Shown here in pieces: positions 1 to 9,424 of a DNA stretch of 64,000 nucleotides. Below the pieces are notes generated by a model. The model was given only the letters and a program-made list of their open reading frames with translations. It had not been told where the DNA came from and made no database searches. The position numbers and the translations under genes are program-made. The DNA lies in assembly GCF_000217955.3 (NCBI RefSeq), contig NZ_AFOY02000018.1:62001-126000 (forward strand). Direction: 5' to 3'. Position 1 is the first letter of the stretch; the number at the start of each line of letters is the position of its first letter. This DNA comes from Pseudomonas fluorescens HK44. GTDB taxonomy: Bacteria > Pseudomonadota > Gammaproteobacteria > Pseudomonadales > Pseudomonadaceae.

Positions 1-277
1 GCACCGCATCGACGTCTTGCAGGGCTTGGGACGGCGTGCTCTGGAACACCCGCTTGCCGACAAACCGCGACATATCCACAGTCCCGGTGCTGACCAGCAA
101 CACCCACTCGGCATCATCGAGCGTCGCTGCGGACAACTGGCGCTCCGGGTGTGCGGCGTCATGCACTTCAACGCAGGTCATCCAGCCCTGACGCTGCGCG
201 GCGGCATCGAGCAAACGCGCGCACAGCACACTGGTAACCATGCCATTCGGGCAGGCAGTAACAATGGCTAACTTCAT
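1..277 (-). CDS. fruA: PTS fructose transporter subunit EIIBC, N-terminal part (cut by window edge)
   Basis: This is the start of the membrane permease of the fructose PTS, which takes up fructose and phosphorylates it to fructose 1-phosphate. Only about 92 residues lie in the window. They begin MKLAIVTACPNGMVTSVLCA, which resembles the vestigial first EIIB domain of FruA proteins. The ATG at 277 is preceded by a purine-rich AAGAGGG ribosome site and lies 11 bases after the fruK stop, so it is the third gene of fruBKA. The catalytic EIIB and membrane EIIC domains are beyond the left edge. The assignment rests mainly on operon position plus this N-terminus. Confidence 0.85.
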   Translation of the reverse strand, partial: MKLAIVTACPNGMVTSVLCARLLDAAAQRQGWMTCVEVHDAAHPERQLSAATLDDAEWVLLVSTGTVDMSRFVGKRVFQSTPSQALQDVDAV

Positions 278-288
278 GACCAACCCTC

Positions 289-1230
289 TTATTGTTCTGT
301 CAGGGGGCGCACGCGCACACCCTGTTCGAGCTGCGCCAGTTGCGCGGCGTCGCCGATACCGAAACCGATCTGCGTGACGGCCATCGCGGCAATCGCCGTC
401 GCGGTGCGCAACGTCTGCTCAGGCGTATCGGCACTGAGCAAACCGTGGAGCATGCCCGCCAGCAACGAATCGCCTGCACCCACCGTACTGACTACACTGA
501 CCCTGGGTGGGGTGGCGTGCATCGCCGAGCCGACACTGAACCAGTTGACGCCCTCGGCACCGTGGGAAATCACCACGTGTTCGATGCCATGTGCGTGCAA
601 ACGACTCGCCGCTTCGGCTTGTGCAGCCACCGAAACCACCTCGCAATCCAGCGCCTCGGACAGTTCTTCGGTGTTCGGCTTGATCAGCCACGGGCCCGCC
701 GTCAGTCCTGCGCGCAAGGCTTCGCCGCTGGTGTCGAGGGCGACTTTCAAACCCCGTGACTTGAGGCGCAGCAACAACCCGTGCAACCACTGCGCGCTGA
801 CGCCACGCGGCAAACTGCCGGCGACCACTACGGCGTCATGACCCAAGGTGATCTGATCCAGACGATCGAGCAACGCCTGCTGCGCGGCGGTACTGACCAC
901 CGGCCCCGGACCGTTGATGTCAGTGATGCGTCCATCCGCTTCCGCCAGTTTGATGTTGCTGCGAGTCTCGCCAGGAACGCGGATGAAGGCGTCGACAAAA
1001 CCGCGTTTGGCGAACAGGGCTTCGAACGCCTGAAGATTGTCCTCACCGAGAAAACCGCTGACCGTCAGCTGATGCCCGAGGTCTGCAAGCACCTGCGCCA
1101 CGTTGATGCCCTTGCCGGCGGCGTGGGTGTGCATGGTGTCGCTGCGATTGACCTGACCAGGTTCCAGATGCGGCAACTGAACGGTGAGGTCCAGCGCCGG
1201 GTTGAGGGTCAGGGTTAGGATTTTGGCCAT
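289..1230 (-). CDS. fruK: 1-phosphofructokinase
   Basis: FruK phosphorylates the fructose 1-phosphate made by the PTS to fructose 1,6-bisphosphate, feeding glycolysis. The 313-residue protein has the usual PfkB-family length. It has the N-terminal AAGKGINVAQVL substrate-binding motif (around residues 37-48) and the C-terminal VSTVGAGDSLLAGML signature (around 248-262), whose Asp is the catalytic base in this family. The start codon overlaps the fruB stop by one base (TAATG), so the two are translationally coupled. fruA follows after 11 bases. It should be controlled by FruR from the operator upstream of fruB. Confidence 0.95.
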   Translation of the reverse strand: MAKILTLTLNPALDLTVQLPHLEPGQVNRSDTMHTHAAGKGINVAQVLADLGHQLTVSGFLGEDNLQAFEALFAKRGFVDAFIRVPGETRSNIKLAEADGRITDINGPGPVVSTAAQQALLDRLDQITLGHDAVVVAGSLPRGVSAQWLHGLLLRLKSRGLKVALDTSGEALRAGLTAGPWLIKPNTEELSEALDCEVVSVAAQAEAASRLHAHGIEHVVISHGAEGVNWFSVGSAMHATPPRVSVVSTVGAGDSLLAGMLHGLLSADTPEQTLRTATAIAAMAVTQIGFGIGDAAQLAQLEQGVRVRPLTEQ

Positions 1231-4091
1231 TACAGAGCCTCCACTAATGCGCGCACTTCATTTGCGCTGCCCACGGCCAGTGCCTGTTGGGCCAGATGTT
1301 TTACCTGCGCAAGACTCAGCTCACGAACCCGTGCCTTGACCTCGCCGATACTGCGCGCCGAAACGCTCAACTCATCCACACCCAGGCCAACCAACACCGG
1401 TACCGCCAGCGGGTCGGCCGCCAGTTCGCCACACACGCCGACCCACTTGCCATGGGCATGGGCGGCACGCACCGTGATGTCGATCAGTTGCAACACCGCC
1501 GGGTGCAAGCCATCGGCCTGGGCCGACAGGGTCGGATGACCGCGGTCGATGGCCAGGGTGTATTGGGTCAGGTCATTGGTGCCGACGCTGAAGAAGTCGA
1601 CTTCCCTGGCCAACACCTGCGCCAGTAAAGCCGCCGACGGCACTTCGATCATGATCCCCAGTTGCAGGTCGGCCACCGGGATCTCCAGACGCAGGCGCTC
1701 GGTCATGTCCCGCGCCTGACGCCATTCATCCACGCTGCCGACCATCGGGAACATGATCCGCAACGGGCGGTTGTCGGCGGCGCGCAGCAAGGCGCGCAAC
1801 TGGGCTTCCATAATGTGCGGGCGTTGCAAGGTCAGGCGAATGCCACGAACGCCGAGGAACGGGTTTTCCTCCTTGGCAATCGGCCAATACGGCAACGGCT
1901 TGTCACCGCCAACGTCCAGGGTCCGCACCACCAGCGGCCGCCCGGCCAGGCCGTCGAGCACCCGACGGTATTCGGTCTCTTGAGTGGCTTCGTCCGGCGC
2001 TTGCGGATGGGCCATGAAAATCAGTTCGGTGCGCAGCAGGCCAACCCCTTCAGCGCCCTGCTCCACCGCGCTGACCACACCTGCGCTTTCGCCGATGTTG
2101 GCGAACACTTCGACTGCATGGCCGTCGGTGGTCAGCGCCGGCTGGTGACGCTGGGCTGCTGCCGCTTGCAGGCGTTGTTCGCGGTTGTCACGTTCTTCGG
2201 CAGCACGCTGCAACGTCGCCGCATCGGCGTCGACATGCAGCCGACCACGCTGGCCGTCGAGCAGCAACGGCGTGCCCGGCGCCAGCCGCAACACCGCCAC
2301 ACCAGCGCCGACCAGCGCCGGAATGCCCAAGGCCCGAGCGACGATCGCGCTGTGGGCGGTGGCACCGCCACGCGCGGTAAGAATGCCGGCCACCCGCGTC
2401 GGGTCCAGGCGTGCAACGTCCGATGGACCCACTTCATCCATCACCAGAATATACGGCTGATCCGGTTCGCTCGGGGTCTCGATACCACACAGTTGCGCCA
2501 GCACCCGCCGACCGATATCGCGCAAGTCCGCTGCACGCTCGGCGAGCAAGGCATCCTGCAAGGATTCCTGTTGTCTGGCCGCCGCGTCGATCACCGCCAT
2601 CCACGCCGCTTCAGCGCTTTCGCCTTGCTTGAGGCGAGTGTCGACGTCGTCGGTCAGTTCCGGGTCGTCGAGCATTTCCTGGTGGGTGATGAAAATCTCG
2701 CGAATGGCCTTGGCCTTGCTGCGCTGGATCAACCCTTCGATATCGCGGCGAACATCGGCCAGTGAAGTTTTCAGACGCTCACGTTCGATCGCCGTAGACT
2801 CGCCCCGCAACGGGTAATCGATCGCTTGCAGCACCTGAATATGCGCAGGACCGATGGCAATCCCCGGCGCAGCAGCGATGGCCTGAATCACGCTGCCGGA
2901 GGCGGGAGCAACCACGACGTCAATGATTTCGTCGATGACCTCGCTCTGTGCACTCACCGTCGGCAACGGTTCGATGTCTTCGCCCAGGCCTTCTTCGATA
3001 GCCGCCAGCAGCGCCGGTAACGCATCGGCGGCGATGCTCGGCTCGGCAATCAACTCCAACACCTGGCCGCGACGGGCGCCGAGGCTGAGCAGTTTGCTCA
3101 AGCTCTTCACCGACACGGCGCTGTCCTGACCGTCGACGATACGGATACGGATCTCGCCTTCAAAACTTTTCGCCAATTGCGCAAGGATCTTCGCCGGCCG
3201 CGCGTGCAAGCCGTGGGCATTCGCCAGGGTAATGCGGGCACTCGGCCAATCAGCCGGCAATTCGCCGCCCAGCACTTCCAGCACCGCACGACGGCTGGTG
3301 GCGCGACCGAGTTCGTGACCACGGCCTTCAATCAGCAAGGCGCAAAGACGTTCGAGCAAGGCCTGATGCGCCTCGCCAAGGCTGGCCAGACAGAACAGCC
3401 CGCTCAGTGGCTGGCCAAGGTAACGAATCGGTTTGTCCGGGGTGACGAAGGCCAGGCCCGGGCGTTTGACCGTTTGCTCGCTGTGCAACCACCACAGGCC
3501 ATCACCCAGCGGCAGCGCTTCTACCTGCTGCAATACCGCGGAAAAACCATTGCTCACGCAGTCGGCCTGACGCAACAACCGCGCACCACGCCAGACCAGC
3601 TCTTCGAAATCGTCGGCGGAGACGCCCAGGCCGATCATTTGTGCATCCAGCGCCAGCTCTTGCGGTGCGCCTTGCAGCAGTTTCAACAAGGCGTCGCTGC
3701 TACTGGCGCGGCGCAAGGCCTGGCCCAGATCGGTTTCACCGAGGGCGCGGGTCAGCAATTGCAGCAGGCGCAAATGCTCGTCGGATTTGGCCGCGATACC
3801 GATCGCCAGATAGACGATGTGGCCGTCGCCCCAATCCACCCCTTCGGGGAACTGCAGCAAACGCACGCCAGTGGTGTGCACCAGATCGCGGGTATCGGGG
3901 GTTCCGTGGGGGATCGCAATACCTTGACCGAGAAAGGTCGAACCCTGGGCTTCACGCGCCTGCAAGCCGCTGAGGTAACCCTCGGCCACCAGGCCATCGG
4001 TGACCAGTTGGTCGGCCAACAAACGCAATGCGGCGGCTTTATCCACAGCCGACTGGCCCATGGATATCTGCTCTATGGTGAGCTCGAGCAT
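1230..4091 (-). CDS. fruB: Fructose PTS multiphosphoryl protein EIIA-HPr-EI
   Basis: This cytoplasmic phosphotransfer protein carries phosphate from phosphoenolpyruvate to FruA. It is a fusion of three PTS modules in 953 residues, the arrangement known from pseudomonads. The EIIA domain is at about 1-145, with the active His in IAIPHGTP (H62). An HPr domain is at about 283-370, with GLHARPA (H296). Enzyme I is at about 405-950, with its active His in GGATAHSAIVA (H580) and the PEP-binding EI C-terminus. The ATG at 4091 has a good AGGAG site. It is the first gene of fruBKA and reads away from the divergent fruR. All three phospho-histidines are present, so it looks functional. Confidence 0.97.
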   Translation of the reverse strand: MLELTIEQISMGQSAVDKAAALRLLADQLVTDGLVAEGYLSGLQAREAQGSTFLGQGIAIPHGTPDTRDLVHTTGVRLLQFPEGVDWGDGHIVYLAIGIAAKSDEHLRLLQLLTRALGETDLGQALRRASSSDALLKLLQGAPQELALDAQMIGLGVSADDFEELVWRGARLLRQADCVSNGFSAVLQQVEALPLGDGLWWLHSEQTVKRPGLAFVTPDKPIRYLGQPLSGLFCLASLGEAHQALLERLCALLIEGRGHELGRATSRRAVLEVLGGELPADWPSARITLANAHGLHARPAKILAQLAKSFEGEIRIRIVDGQDSAVSVKSLSKLLSLGARRGQVLELIAEPSIAADALPALLAAIEEGLGEDIEPLPTVSAQSEVIDEIIDVVVAPASGSVIQAIAAAPGIAIGPAHIQVLQAIDYPLRGESTAIERERLKTSLADVRRDIEGLIQRSKAKAIREIFITHQEMLDDPELTDDVDTRLKQGESAEAAWMAVIDAAARQQESLQDALLAERAADLRDIGRRVLAQLCGIETPSEPDQPYILVMDEVGPSDVARLDPTRVAGILTARGGATAHSAIVARALGIPALVGAGVAVLRLAPGTPLLLDGQRGRLHVDADAATLQRAAEERDNREQRLQAAAAQRHQPALTTDGHAVEVFANIGESAGVVSAVEQGAEGVGLLRTELIFMAHPQAPDEATQETEYRRVLDGLAGRPLVVRTLDVGGDKPLPYWPIAKEENPFLGVRGIRLTLQRPHIMEAQLRALLRAADNRPLRIMFPMVGSVDEWRQARDMTERLRLEIPVADLQLGIMIEVPSAALLAQVLAREVDFFSVGTNDLTQYTLAIDRGHPTLSAQADGLHPAVLQLIDITVRAAHAHGKWVGVCGELAADPLAVPVLVGLGVDELSVSARSIGEVKARVRELSLAQVKHLAQQALAVGSANEVRALVEAL

Positions 4092-4241
4092 GCTTTCTCC
4101 TTTTTGGCGCGGGGTCGCACCAGGTATTGTTTTGATTGAATCAGTTTAGGCTTTATTCAGAGCACTCTTTTTCAGAGCATCCTTTGTCGGTTTCGCGGCA
4201 GAACCGGCAAAAAGAGCCAATAGCGAAGAAAATACGCCTGC

Positions 4242-4253
4242 TGAAACGTTTAA
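4242..4253. promoter_or_regulatory. FruR/Cra operator
   Basis: TGAAACGTTTAA lies in the fruB-fruR divergent spacer, 151 bases upstream of the fruB start. On the other strand it reads TTAAACGTTTCA, the near-palindrome known as the FruR (Cra) operator in P. putida. FruR is expected to repress fruBKA from here and be released by fructose 1-phosphate. It is the only copy I see in the spacer. The rest of the 307-base spacer holds a short direct repeat, TTCAGAGCA at 4156 and 4171, of unknown meaning. Confidence 0.8.
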
Positions 4254-4398
4254 TCTAGATCAGTTGGCACGTTACTCGATAATCTCCCATCCTTGAAGTC
4301 CAACTTGTCGGATGAGTTGCGACATGGGTCGCGTGCCGTAATCGGGTAGGATTGGACAAAATGTCGGGGCAAGCCCGAAAAAACAAGGAAATCCCGGG

Positions 4399-5394
4399 TT
4401 GAAACTCAGTGATATCGCCCAGTTGGCCGGTGTGTCTGTCACCACCGCCAGCTATGTCATCAATGGCAAGGCCGAACAGCAGCGCATCAGCAACGCCACC
4501 GTCGAGCGCGTGCGCGCGGTGGTCGAGCAACATGGCTTTACGCCTAATCCTCAAGCGGCCGGATTGCGCAGTCGGCACACCCGAACCCTGGGCTTCATTC
4601 TGCCGGACCTGGAAAACCCCAGTTACGCGCGGATCGCCAAGCTCCTTGAACAGGGTGCCCGGGCACGTGGCTATCAATTGCTGATTGCCAGCTCCGACGA
4701 TGCGCCGGACAGCGAACGCCAGTTGCTCAAGCTGTTTCGCGCACGGCGTTGCGATGCGCTGATCGTCGCCAGCTGCCTGCCGGCCGGCGATGACAGCTAT
4801 CGCCAGTTGCAGGCCAAGGGTTTACCGATCATTGCCATTGACCGGGTCATGGAGCCTGAGTATTTCTGCTCTGTGATCAGCGATGATCGCGAAGCCAGCC
4901 TGAACCTCACCCGCAGTCTGTTGACGCCTGAGCCCAAACAGATTGCGCTGATCGGTGCGCGGCCCGAACTGAGCATCAGCCAGGAGCGTGCCGCCGGCTT
5001 CAGGCAGGCTCTGGTCGACTTCAAGGGTGACGTCCTGATCGAACACGGCGAGGCGTTCAGCCGCGACTGCGGTCGCCAGTTGATGGACGAGTTGCTGCAA
5101 CGCCTCGGCCACTTGCCGGATGCGCTGGTGACGACGTCCTACGTGCTGCTTCAAGGCGTGTTCGATGCCTTGCATGACTTCCCGTTGAAAACCCGCCCGC
5201 TGCGCCTCGGCACGTTTGGCGACACGCAGTTGCTGGACTTCCTGCCGCTGCCGGTCAACGCCATGGCCCAACAGCATCAACTGATCGCCGACAAAGTCCT
5301 GCAACTGGCCCTCGCCGCGATTGAAGAAGCCCATTATCAACCCGGTGTGCAAGCCATCGCGCGGACCTTCAAACAGCGTATTCGCCAGGACTGA
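4399..5394 (+). CDS. fruR: LacI-family fructose operon regulator FruR (Cra)
   Basis: The 331-residue protein has the LacI layout. The N-terminal helix-turn-helix MKLSDIAQLAGVSVTTASYV is followed by a hinge and a periplasmic-binding-like effector domain (about 60-331). In pseudomonads FruR binds fructose 1-phosphate and controls the fructose PTS operon. The start is TTG, with AAGGAA nine bases upstream; no better in-frame ATG precedes the HTH. It is divergent from fruB and shares the spacer containing the operator. tatD follows after only 3 bases and may be co-transcribed. Confidence 0.93.
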   Translation: MKLSDIAQLAGVSVTTASYVINGKAEQQRISNATVERVRAVVEQHGFTPNPQAAGLRSRHTRTLGFILPDLENPSYARIAKLLEQGARARGYQLLIASSDDAPDSERQLLKLFRARRCDALIVASCLPAGDDSYRQLQAKGLPIIAIDRVMEPEYFCSVISDDREASLNLTRSLLTPEPKQIALIGARPELSISQERAAGFRQALVDFKGDVLIEHGEAFSRDCGRQLMDELLQRLGHLPDALVTTSYVLLQGVFDALHDFPLKTRPLRLGTFGDTQLLDFLPLPVNAMAQQHQLIADKVLQLALAAIEEAHYQPGVQAIARTFKQRIRQD

Positions 5395-5397
5395 AAC

Positions 5398-6174
5398 GTG
5401 GAGCTGATCGACAGCCACACTCATCTGGACTTTCCGGATTTCGACCCGGACCGGCAAGCTCTGTTGGCTCAAAGCCGCGCCCTGGGTGTGAAGCGAATGG
5501 TGGTGCTGGGGGTTTATCAGCGCAATTGGCAGCGGGTCTGGGATCTGGTGCAAAGCGATCCAGACCTGCATGCCGCGTTTGGCCTGCATCCGGCCTACCT
5601 CGATGAACATCGTCCCGCTGACCTGACTGCGCTGGCGGACTGGCTGACGCGTCTGGCCGGCCATCGGCAACTGTGCGCCGTGGGCGAAATTGGCCTGGAT
5701 TACTTTCTTGAGGACCTGGACCGCGAACGTCAGCAAGCACTGTTTGAAGCACAGCTGCAACTGGCGGCAGACTTCCAGTTGCCGGCGCTGCTGCATGTGC
5801 GGCGCAGCCATGCGGCGGTGATTGCGACCTTGAAACGCTTCAGGCTCAAACGCGCCGGCATCATCCACGCCTTTGCCGGCAGCCAGGAAGAGGCCCGCGA
5901 ATACCTCAAGCTCGGTTTCAAACTGGGATTGGGCGGCGCGGCAACCTGGCCACAAGCCTTGCGCATGCACAAAGTGATCGCCGGTTTGCCGCTGGAATCG
6001 GTCGTGCTGGAAACCGATTCACCGGACATGGCGCCCGCCATGTACCCCGGACAACGCAACAGCCCTGCTCACCTGCCGGCAATTTGCACGGCACTGGCGC
6101 AGATCATGGCCATCAGCCCCGAGCAACTGGCCGTCGCCAGCACCGCCAACGCCTGCGAGCTGTTCAACTGGTAA
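5398..6174 (+). CDS. tatD: TatD-family metal-dependent deoxyribonuclease
   Basis: The 258-residue protein has a TatD-type TIM-barrel hydrolase layout. The metal ligands are visible as DSHTHLDFP near the N-terminus, GEIGLDY around residue 98, an LLHVRRSH His segment around 130, and LETDSPDM around 203. Family members are 3'-5' DNA/RNA exonucleases linked to DNA repair and quality control. It starts at GTG directly after fruR, and the gap is too short for its own promoter. Which of the TatD paralogues (TatD, YcfH, YjjV) it corresponds to cannot be settled from the sequence by eye. Confidence 0.85.
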   Translation: MELIDSHTHLDFPDFDPDRQALLAQSRALGVKRMVVLGVYQRNWQRVWDLVQSDPDLHAAFGLHPAYLDEHRPADLTALADWLTRLAGHRQLCAVGEIGLDYFLEDLDRERQQALFEAQLQLAADFQLPALLHVRRSHAAVIATLKRFRLKRAGIIHAFAGSQEEAREYLKLGFKLGLGGAATWPQALRMHKVIAGLPLESVVLETDSPDMAPAMYPGQRNSPAHLPAICTALAQIMAISPEQLAVASTANACELFNW

Positions 6175-6242
6175 TAACTGACAGCACAAAACACCTGTGG
6201 GAACGCCGCCCGGCTGCCCCCACATTTATTCGTGGTGAGGCA

Positions 6243-8273
6243 TCAAACCCTGAATGCGCTGATCAAGTGCTTCAACTGCACCACTTGGGCCGACAGTGCA
6301 CGACTGGCATGCTCGGTCTGGTGCGCACCTTCGGCGGTGCGCTCGCCGGCCCGGTTGATCTCGACAATGTTCTGGTCGATATCGTGGGCCACCGCGGTTT
6401 GCTGCTCGACTGCCGCAGCAATTTGCTGGTTCTGATCGACGATCATGCCCACCGCGCCCAGGATGTTTTCCAGGGCTTGCTGGACCTTTTCCGACTGGCC
6501 GACCGTGCCGCTGGCCATCTGGTGACTGACGCCCATGGCCTTCACGGCGGCGCCAACGCCACCGTGCAGCCTGGCAATCATTTGCTCGATTTCTTCGGTC
6601 GATTGCTGGGTACGTTTGGCCAGGGTGCGGACCTCATCGGCCACCACCGCAAAGCCACGTCCCTGCTCACCCGCACGGGCGGCCTCGATGGCCGCGTTGA
6701 GCGCCAACAGGTTGGTCTGCTCGGCGATGCTCTTGATCACTTCCAGCACACGGCTGATGGACTGGCTGTCGCTGGCCAGTTGATTGATCACCAGCACTGA
6801 CGAGTCGATTTCGCTGGCCAGTTGCGCAATGCTGCCTTGTTGCGACTCGACCAACCCGCGACCGCTAATGGTTTCATCGTTGACGCTGTGGGCACTGCTG
6901 ACGGCAGCTGCCGCACTGCGCGCAACTTCCTGAGCGGTGGCCGACATCTGGTTCATCGCCGTGGCGACTTGCTCGATCTGCGTACGCTGACCGGCCACCG
7001 CCTGATTGCTCCGGGCCGATACCGTTTCCACCTGACTCGCCTGACGCTCCACCTCGTTGACGGTCTTGCCGACCAACTCGATCAGGTCATGAATCTTGGC
7101 CACGGTGCCATTGAAGACGTTGCCCAACTCACCCAACTCATCGCGGCTGTGGGCGGTAAACGTGATGGTCATGTCACCGGCCGCCACCTTGTCCATGACT
7201 CCGCCGAGACGCTTGAGGGTGGTGCGGGTGGAGGCATAGAAGCCGCCATAGAGATAAAAAATCAGCACGAACACCACCGACAGCGCCACCGCCTGCAGCA
7301 GCATGTGCGTGCGGTTCTGTTCCAGGCGTTGCTGCAATTGAACGCCGAGAAACTTAAGCGTCGCGTCATTCAGTTGATAGGTCTTGTCCATCAGCCCGGT
7401 GACCTGATCGTAAAAACCCTGCCAGGGTTTATCGAGGGTATCGGCCACCACCACTTGCTCTTCAAACAGCTCGCTGGCTTGCTTGAGTGTGGCTTTGCTG
7501 ACATTGGCCGAGGGTTCCAGCACCTCACGCGCCGCTTTGCCGGCAGCCAGTGCATCCTGCAACCTCAAGGCGTATTCAGCCTGAAGCTTCTCGATCTGAG
7601 CCAGCAGTTCATCGAACCGGGTGCCCGAAGCGGAGTTGAGAAACCCCTGCCCCAGCGAGTAGGCCCCCATCGCCCGGCCTTCGCCGAGGGTTTGCGTCAC
7701 ACGCGGGGTAACGTTGGTGATCAGCTCGCTCAATTGGCGCAAATCACTCTGGTTATCACGACTCAGGCCGGCCTGGCTGGCGATGATCTGACTGAAAATC
7801 TGCGCATTGCCGAGCAGTTTGCCGATCAGCGCACTTTTGCCTTGCAGAGACGTCTCCGCTTGTTGAGCCTTGAACGCTGCAATCATTTCATCGCGCTTGC
7901 CATCAAAAACGCTGACCTGCTCAGGATCGATGGTCATCGCGGTCAGGCTTTGCAGGCGTGCCAGCACGCTCTGCTCAAGGGTGCTGATTTTCGATTCGGT
8001 ATCTCCAGCCTTGCCAGACTGGCCAAGGGTCGCGTTGATCTGTACCAGGTTGTTCAGGGTTTCCAGATCCCGCCGCAGCGTAAGCCCACTGCCCAGCAGA
8101 TCGAGGCTTTGCAATTCGACCTGAGTGCCCTGGAATTCGCGATACGAATCCCGAACCAGATAGAAATTGGTCACCAGCATGGGGAAGAAAAACAGCACGC
8201 TGATCAGGCTGAACTTCATGCCGAAGCTCAGGCGATTCATCAGCGCAACGGCGGGATAGAGCAAACTCTTCAC
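6243..8273 (-). CDS. Methyl-accepting chemotaxis protein
   Basis: This is an inner-membrane chemoreceptor of 676 residues. TM1 is at about 20-40 and is followed by a large periplasmic ligand-binding region of roughly 280 residues, predicted helical. TM2 is at about 325-345 (LSVVFVLIFYLYGGFYAS). A HAMP linker and the cytoplasmic signalling domain follow, with the conserved hairpin tip EQTNLLALNAAIEAARAGE. I chose the GTG at 8273 because AAGGGGGA stands six to eight bases before it; an ATG 30 codons upstream has no such site. The ligand cannot be inferred. The long helical sensor could be of the bimodular (HBM) kind, but this is a guess. Confidence 0.93.
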   Translation of the reverse strand: MKSLLYPAVALMNRLSFGMKFSLISVLFFFPMLVTNFYLVRDSYREFQGTQVELQSLDLLGSGLTLRRDLETLNNLVQINATLGQSGKAGDTESKISTLEQSVLARLQSLTAMTIDPEQVSVFDGKRDEMIAAFKAQQAETSLQGKSALIGKLLGNAQIFSQIIASQAGLSRDNQSDLRQLSELITNVTPRVTQTLGEGRAMGAYSLGQGFLNSASGTRFDELLAQIEKLQAEYALRLQDALAAGKAAREVLEPSANVSKATLKQASELFEEQVVVADTLDKPWQGFYDQVTGLMDKTYQLNDATLKFLGVQLQQRLEQNRTHMLLQAVALSVVFVLIFYLYGGFYASTRTTLKRLGGVMDKVAAGDMTITFTAHSRDELGELGNVFNGTVAKIHDLIELVGKTVNEVERQASQVETVSARSNQAVAGQRTQIEQVATAMNQMSATAQEVARSAAAAVSSAHSVNDETISGRGLVESQQGSIAQLASEIDSSVLVINQLASDSQSISRVLEVIKSIAEQTNLLALNAAIEAARAGEQGRGFAVVADEVRTLAKRTQQSTEEIEQMIARLHGGVGAAVKAMGVSHQMASGTVGQSEKVQQALENILGAVGMIVDQNQQIAAAVEQQTAVAHDIDQNIVEINRAGERTAEGAHQTEHASRALSAQVVQLKHLISAFRV

Positions 8274-8431
8274 GGACGTCCCCCTTTCATTTCTTATTTT
8301 TTTTCGGTAGGCACGCAGATACAGCAAATAGCCACTATGGCGCGCTGCTTCTGTATAACTCAAATCGAAGGGAGGTTTTGTAACTTAAGGTTAACGTCCC
8401 GAACGCGATCACTCAGGCTGGCAGAAAAACC

Positions 8432-8565
8432 TGTGGCGAGGGGGCTTGCCCCCGCTGGGGTGCGAAGCGCCCCTAAAATAGAAGTACGCGGTTCGTCAGG
8501 AGAAGTGAGTCAACCGGTTTTACGACTGCTCTGCAGCCGAACGGGGGCAAGCCCCCTCGCCACAA
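8432..8565. repeat. REPIN (paired inverted REP elements)
   Basis: Two inverted REP arms, TGTGGCGAGGGGGCTTGCCC and its near-complement, enclose about 90 bases of linker. This is the typical REPIN of the P. fluorescens group. It fills most of the 314-base spacer between the chemoreceptor start and the end of ampE. The arms have the same core as those at 12118, 22766, 24708 and 28836. Confidence 0.85.
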
Positions 8566-8587
8566 AAGCGTTCGCCACACAGCTGGA

Positions 8588-9424
8588 TCAGGGCAACACG
8601 GTCCAAACGGCAAACCCGGCATACCAGACCACCGCCGCCCGCAGCAGCAGTTCCCAGATCTGATCCAGGTTGTGAACCCCTTCCGGCCCCGCCACTGGCG
8701 CCGGAATCTCACCCGCGACCACGCCGACGTTTTCGATCAACTGTGCAGCGCTGATATTCCAGTTCAACAATTCATGGAGCATCACCCGGCTGACCGCGAC
8801 GAAGTTGCCGACCAGAGCAAAACTCGCGGCCAGCAAGCGCACCGGCAGCCAGTCAAAGGCATGTCGCAATTGTGCGGCGCGCTCGACCACTGCCGGGTTC
8901 TTGCCGTGCTCGGCCGCCAGGGCCAGCAAGCGATAACTCAAGGCCGCCACCGGACCGAGCAGGAAGTACCAGAAAATCACCGCAAAAAAACGCTGGTAAG
9001 CCTCCCACAGCAAATGGGCTTGAACCTTCTGCAGCAACTGCTCGCCGCTGTCGGCGCAAATATCCAGGTCACGTTTGGCGACAAGCGCCGCCGCTTGCAG
9101 GTCTTCCCGGCGCCACGCATCACGAAACGGTCCCAGGCCACCGAGCAAATCACCACGGCCCAGGCTGTAAATCACCACCAGCAAATGCACCGGCAAGGCC
9201 AGCAAGCCATAGGCCACCGGCTCCAGTACCAGCAACAAAAAGCCGAGTAACGCCACAGGGAACAGCACCAGCAATGCCAGTACCAGCCAAGGCCGATTCA
9301 CAAGCTTTGGGCTGGCTTCATAGTTGGCCAGCTCCCGCAGCCATCCACTGTCGCGCTGAACTTGATGCCGCAAGGCCGAGAACTTCTCGATCCAGACCGC
9401 CAGCAGTAACACCAGAAAACTCAT
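8588..9424 (-). CDS. ampE: AmpE, membrane partner of AmpD
   Basis: The 278-residue inner-membrane protein begins MSFLVLLLAVWIEKFSALRH, as AmpE proteins do. It has hydrophobic segments near 1-12, 45-75, 80-95, 135-165 and at the C-terminus. AmpE is encoded with AmpD and was described as a modulator in beta-lactamase signalling; its biochemical activity is not established. Its start overlaps the ampD stop by four bases (ATGA), which indicates translational coupling in an ampDE operon. Confidence 0.93.
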   Translation of the reverse strand: MSFLVLLLAVWIEKFSALRHQVQRDSGWLRELANYEASPKLVNRPWLVLALLVLFPVALLGFLLLVLEPVAYGLLALPVHLLVVIYSLGRGDLLGGLGPFRDAWRREDLQAAALVAKRDLDICADSGEQLLQKVQAHLLWEAYQRFFAVIFWYFLLGPVAALSYRLLALAAEHGKNPAVVERAAQLRHAFDWLPVRLLAASFALVGNFVAVSRVMLHELLNWNISAAQLIENVGVVAGEIPAPVAGPEGVHNLDQIWELLLRAAVVWYAGFAVWTVLP

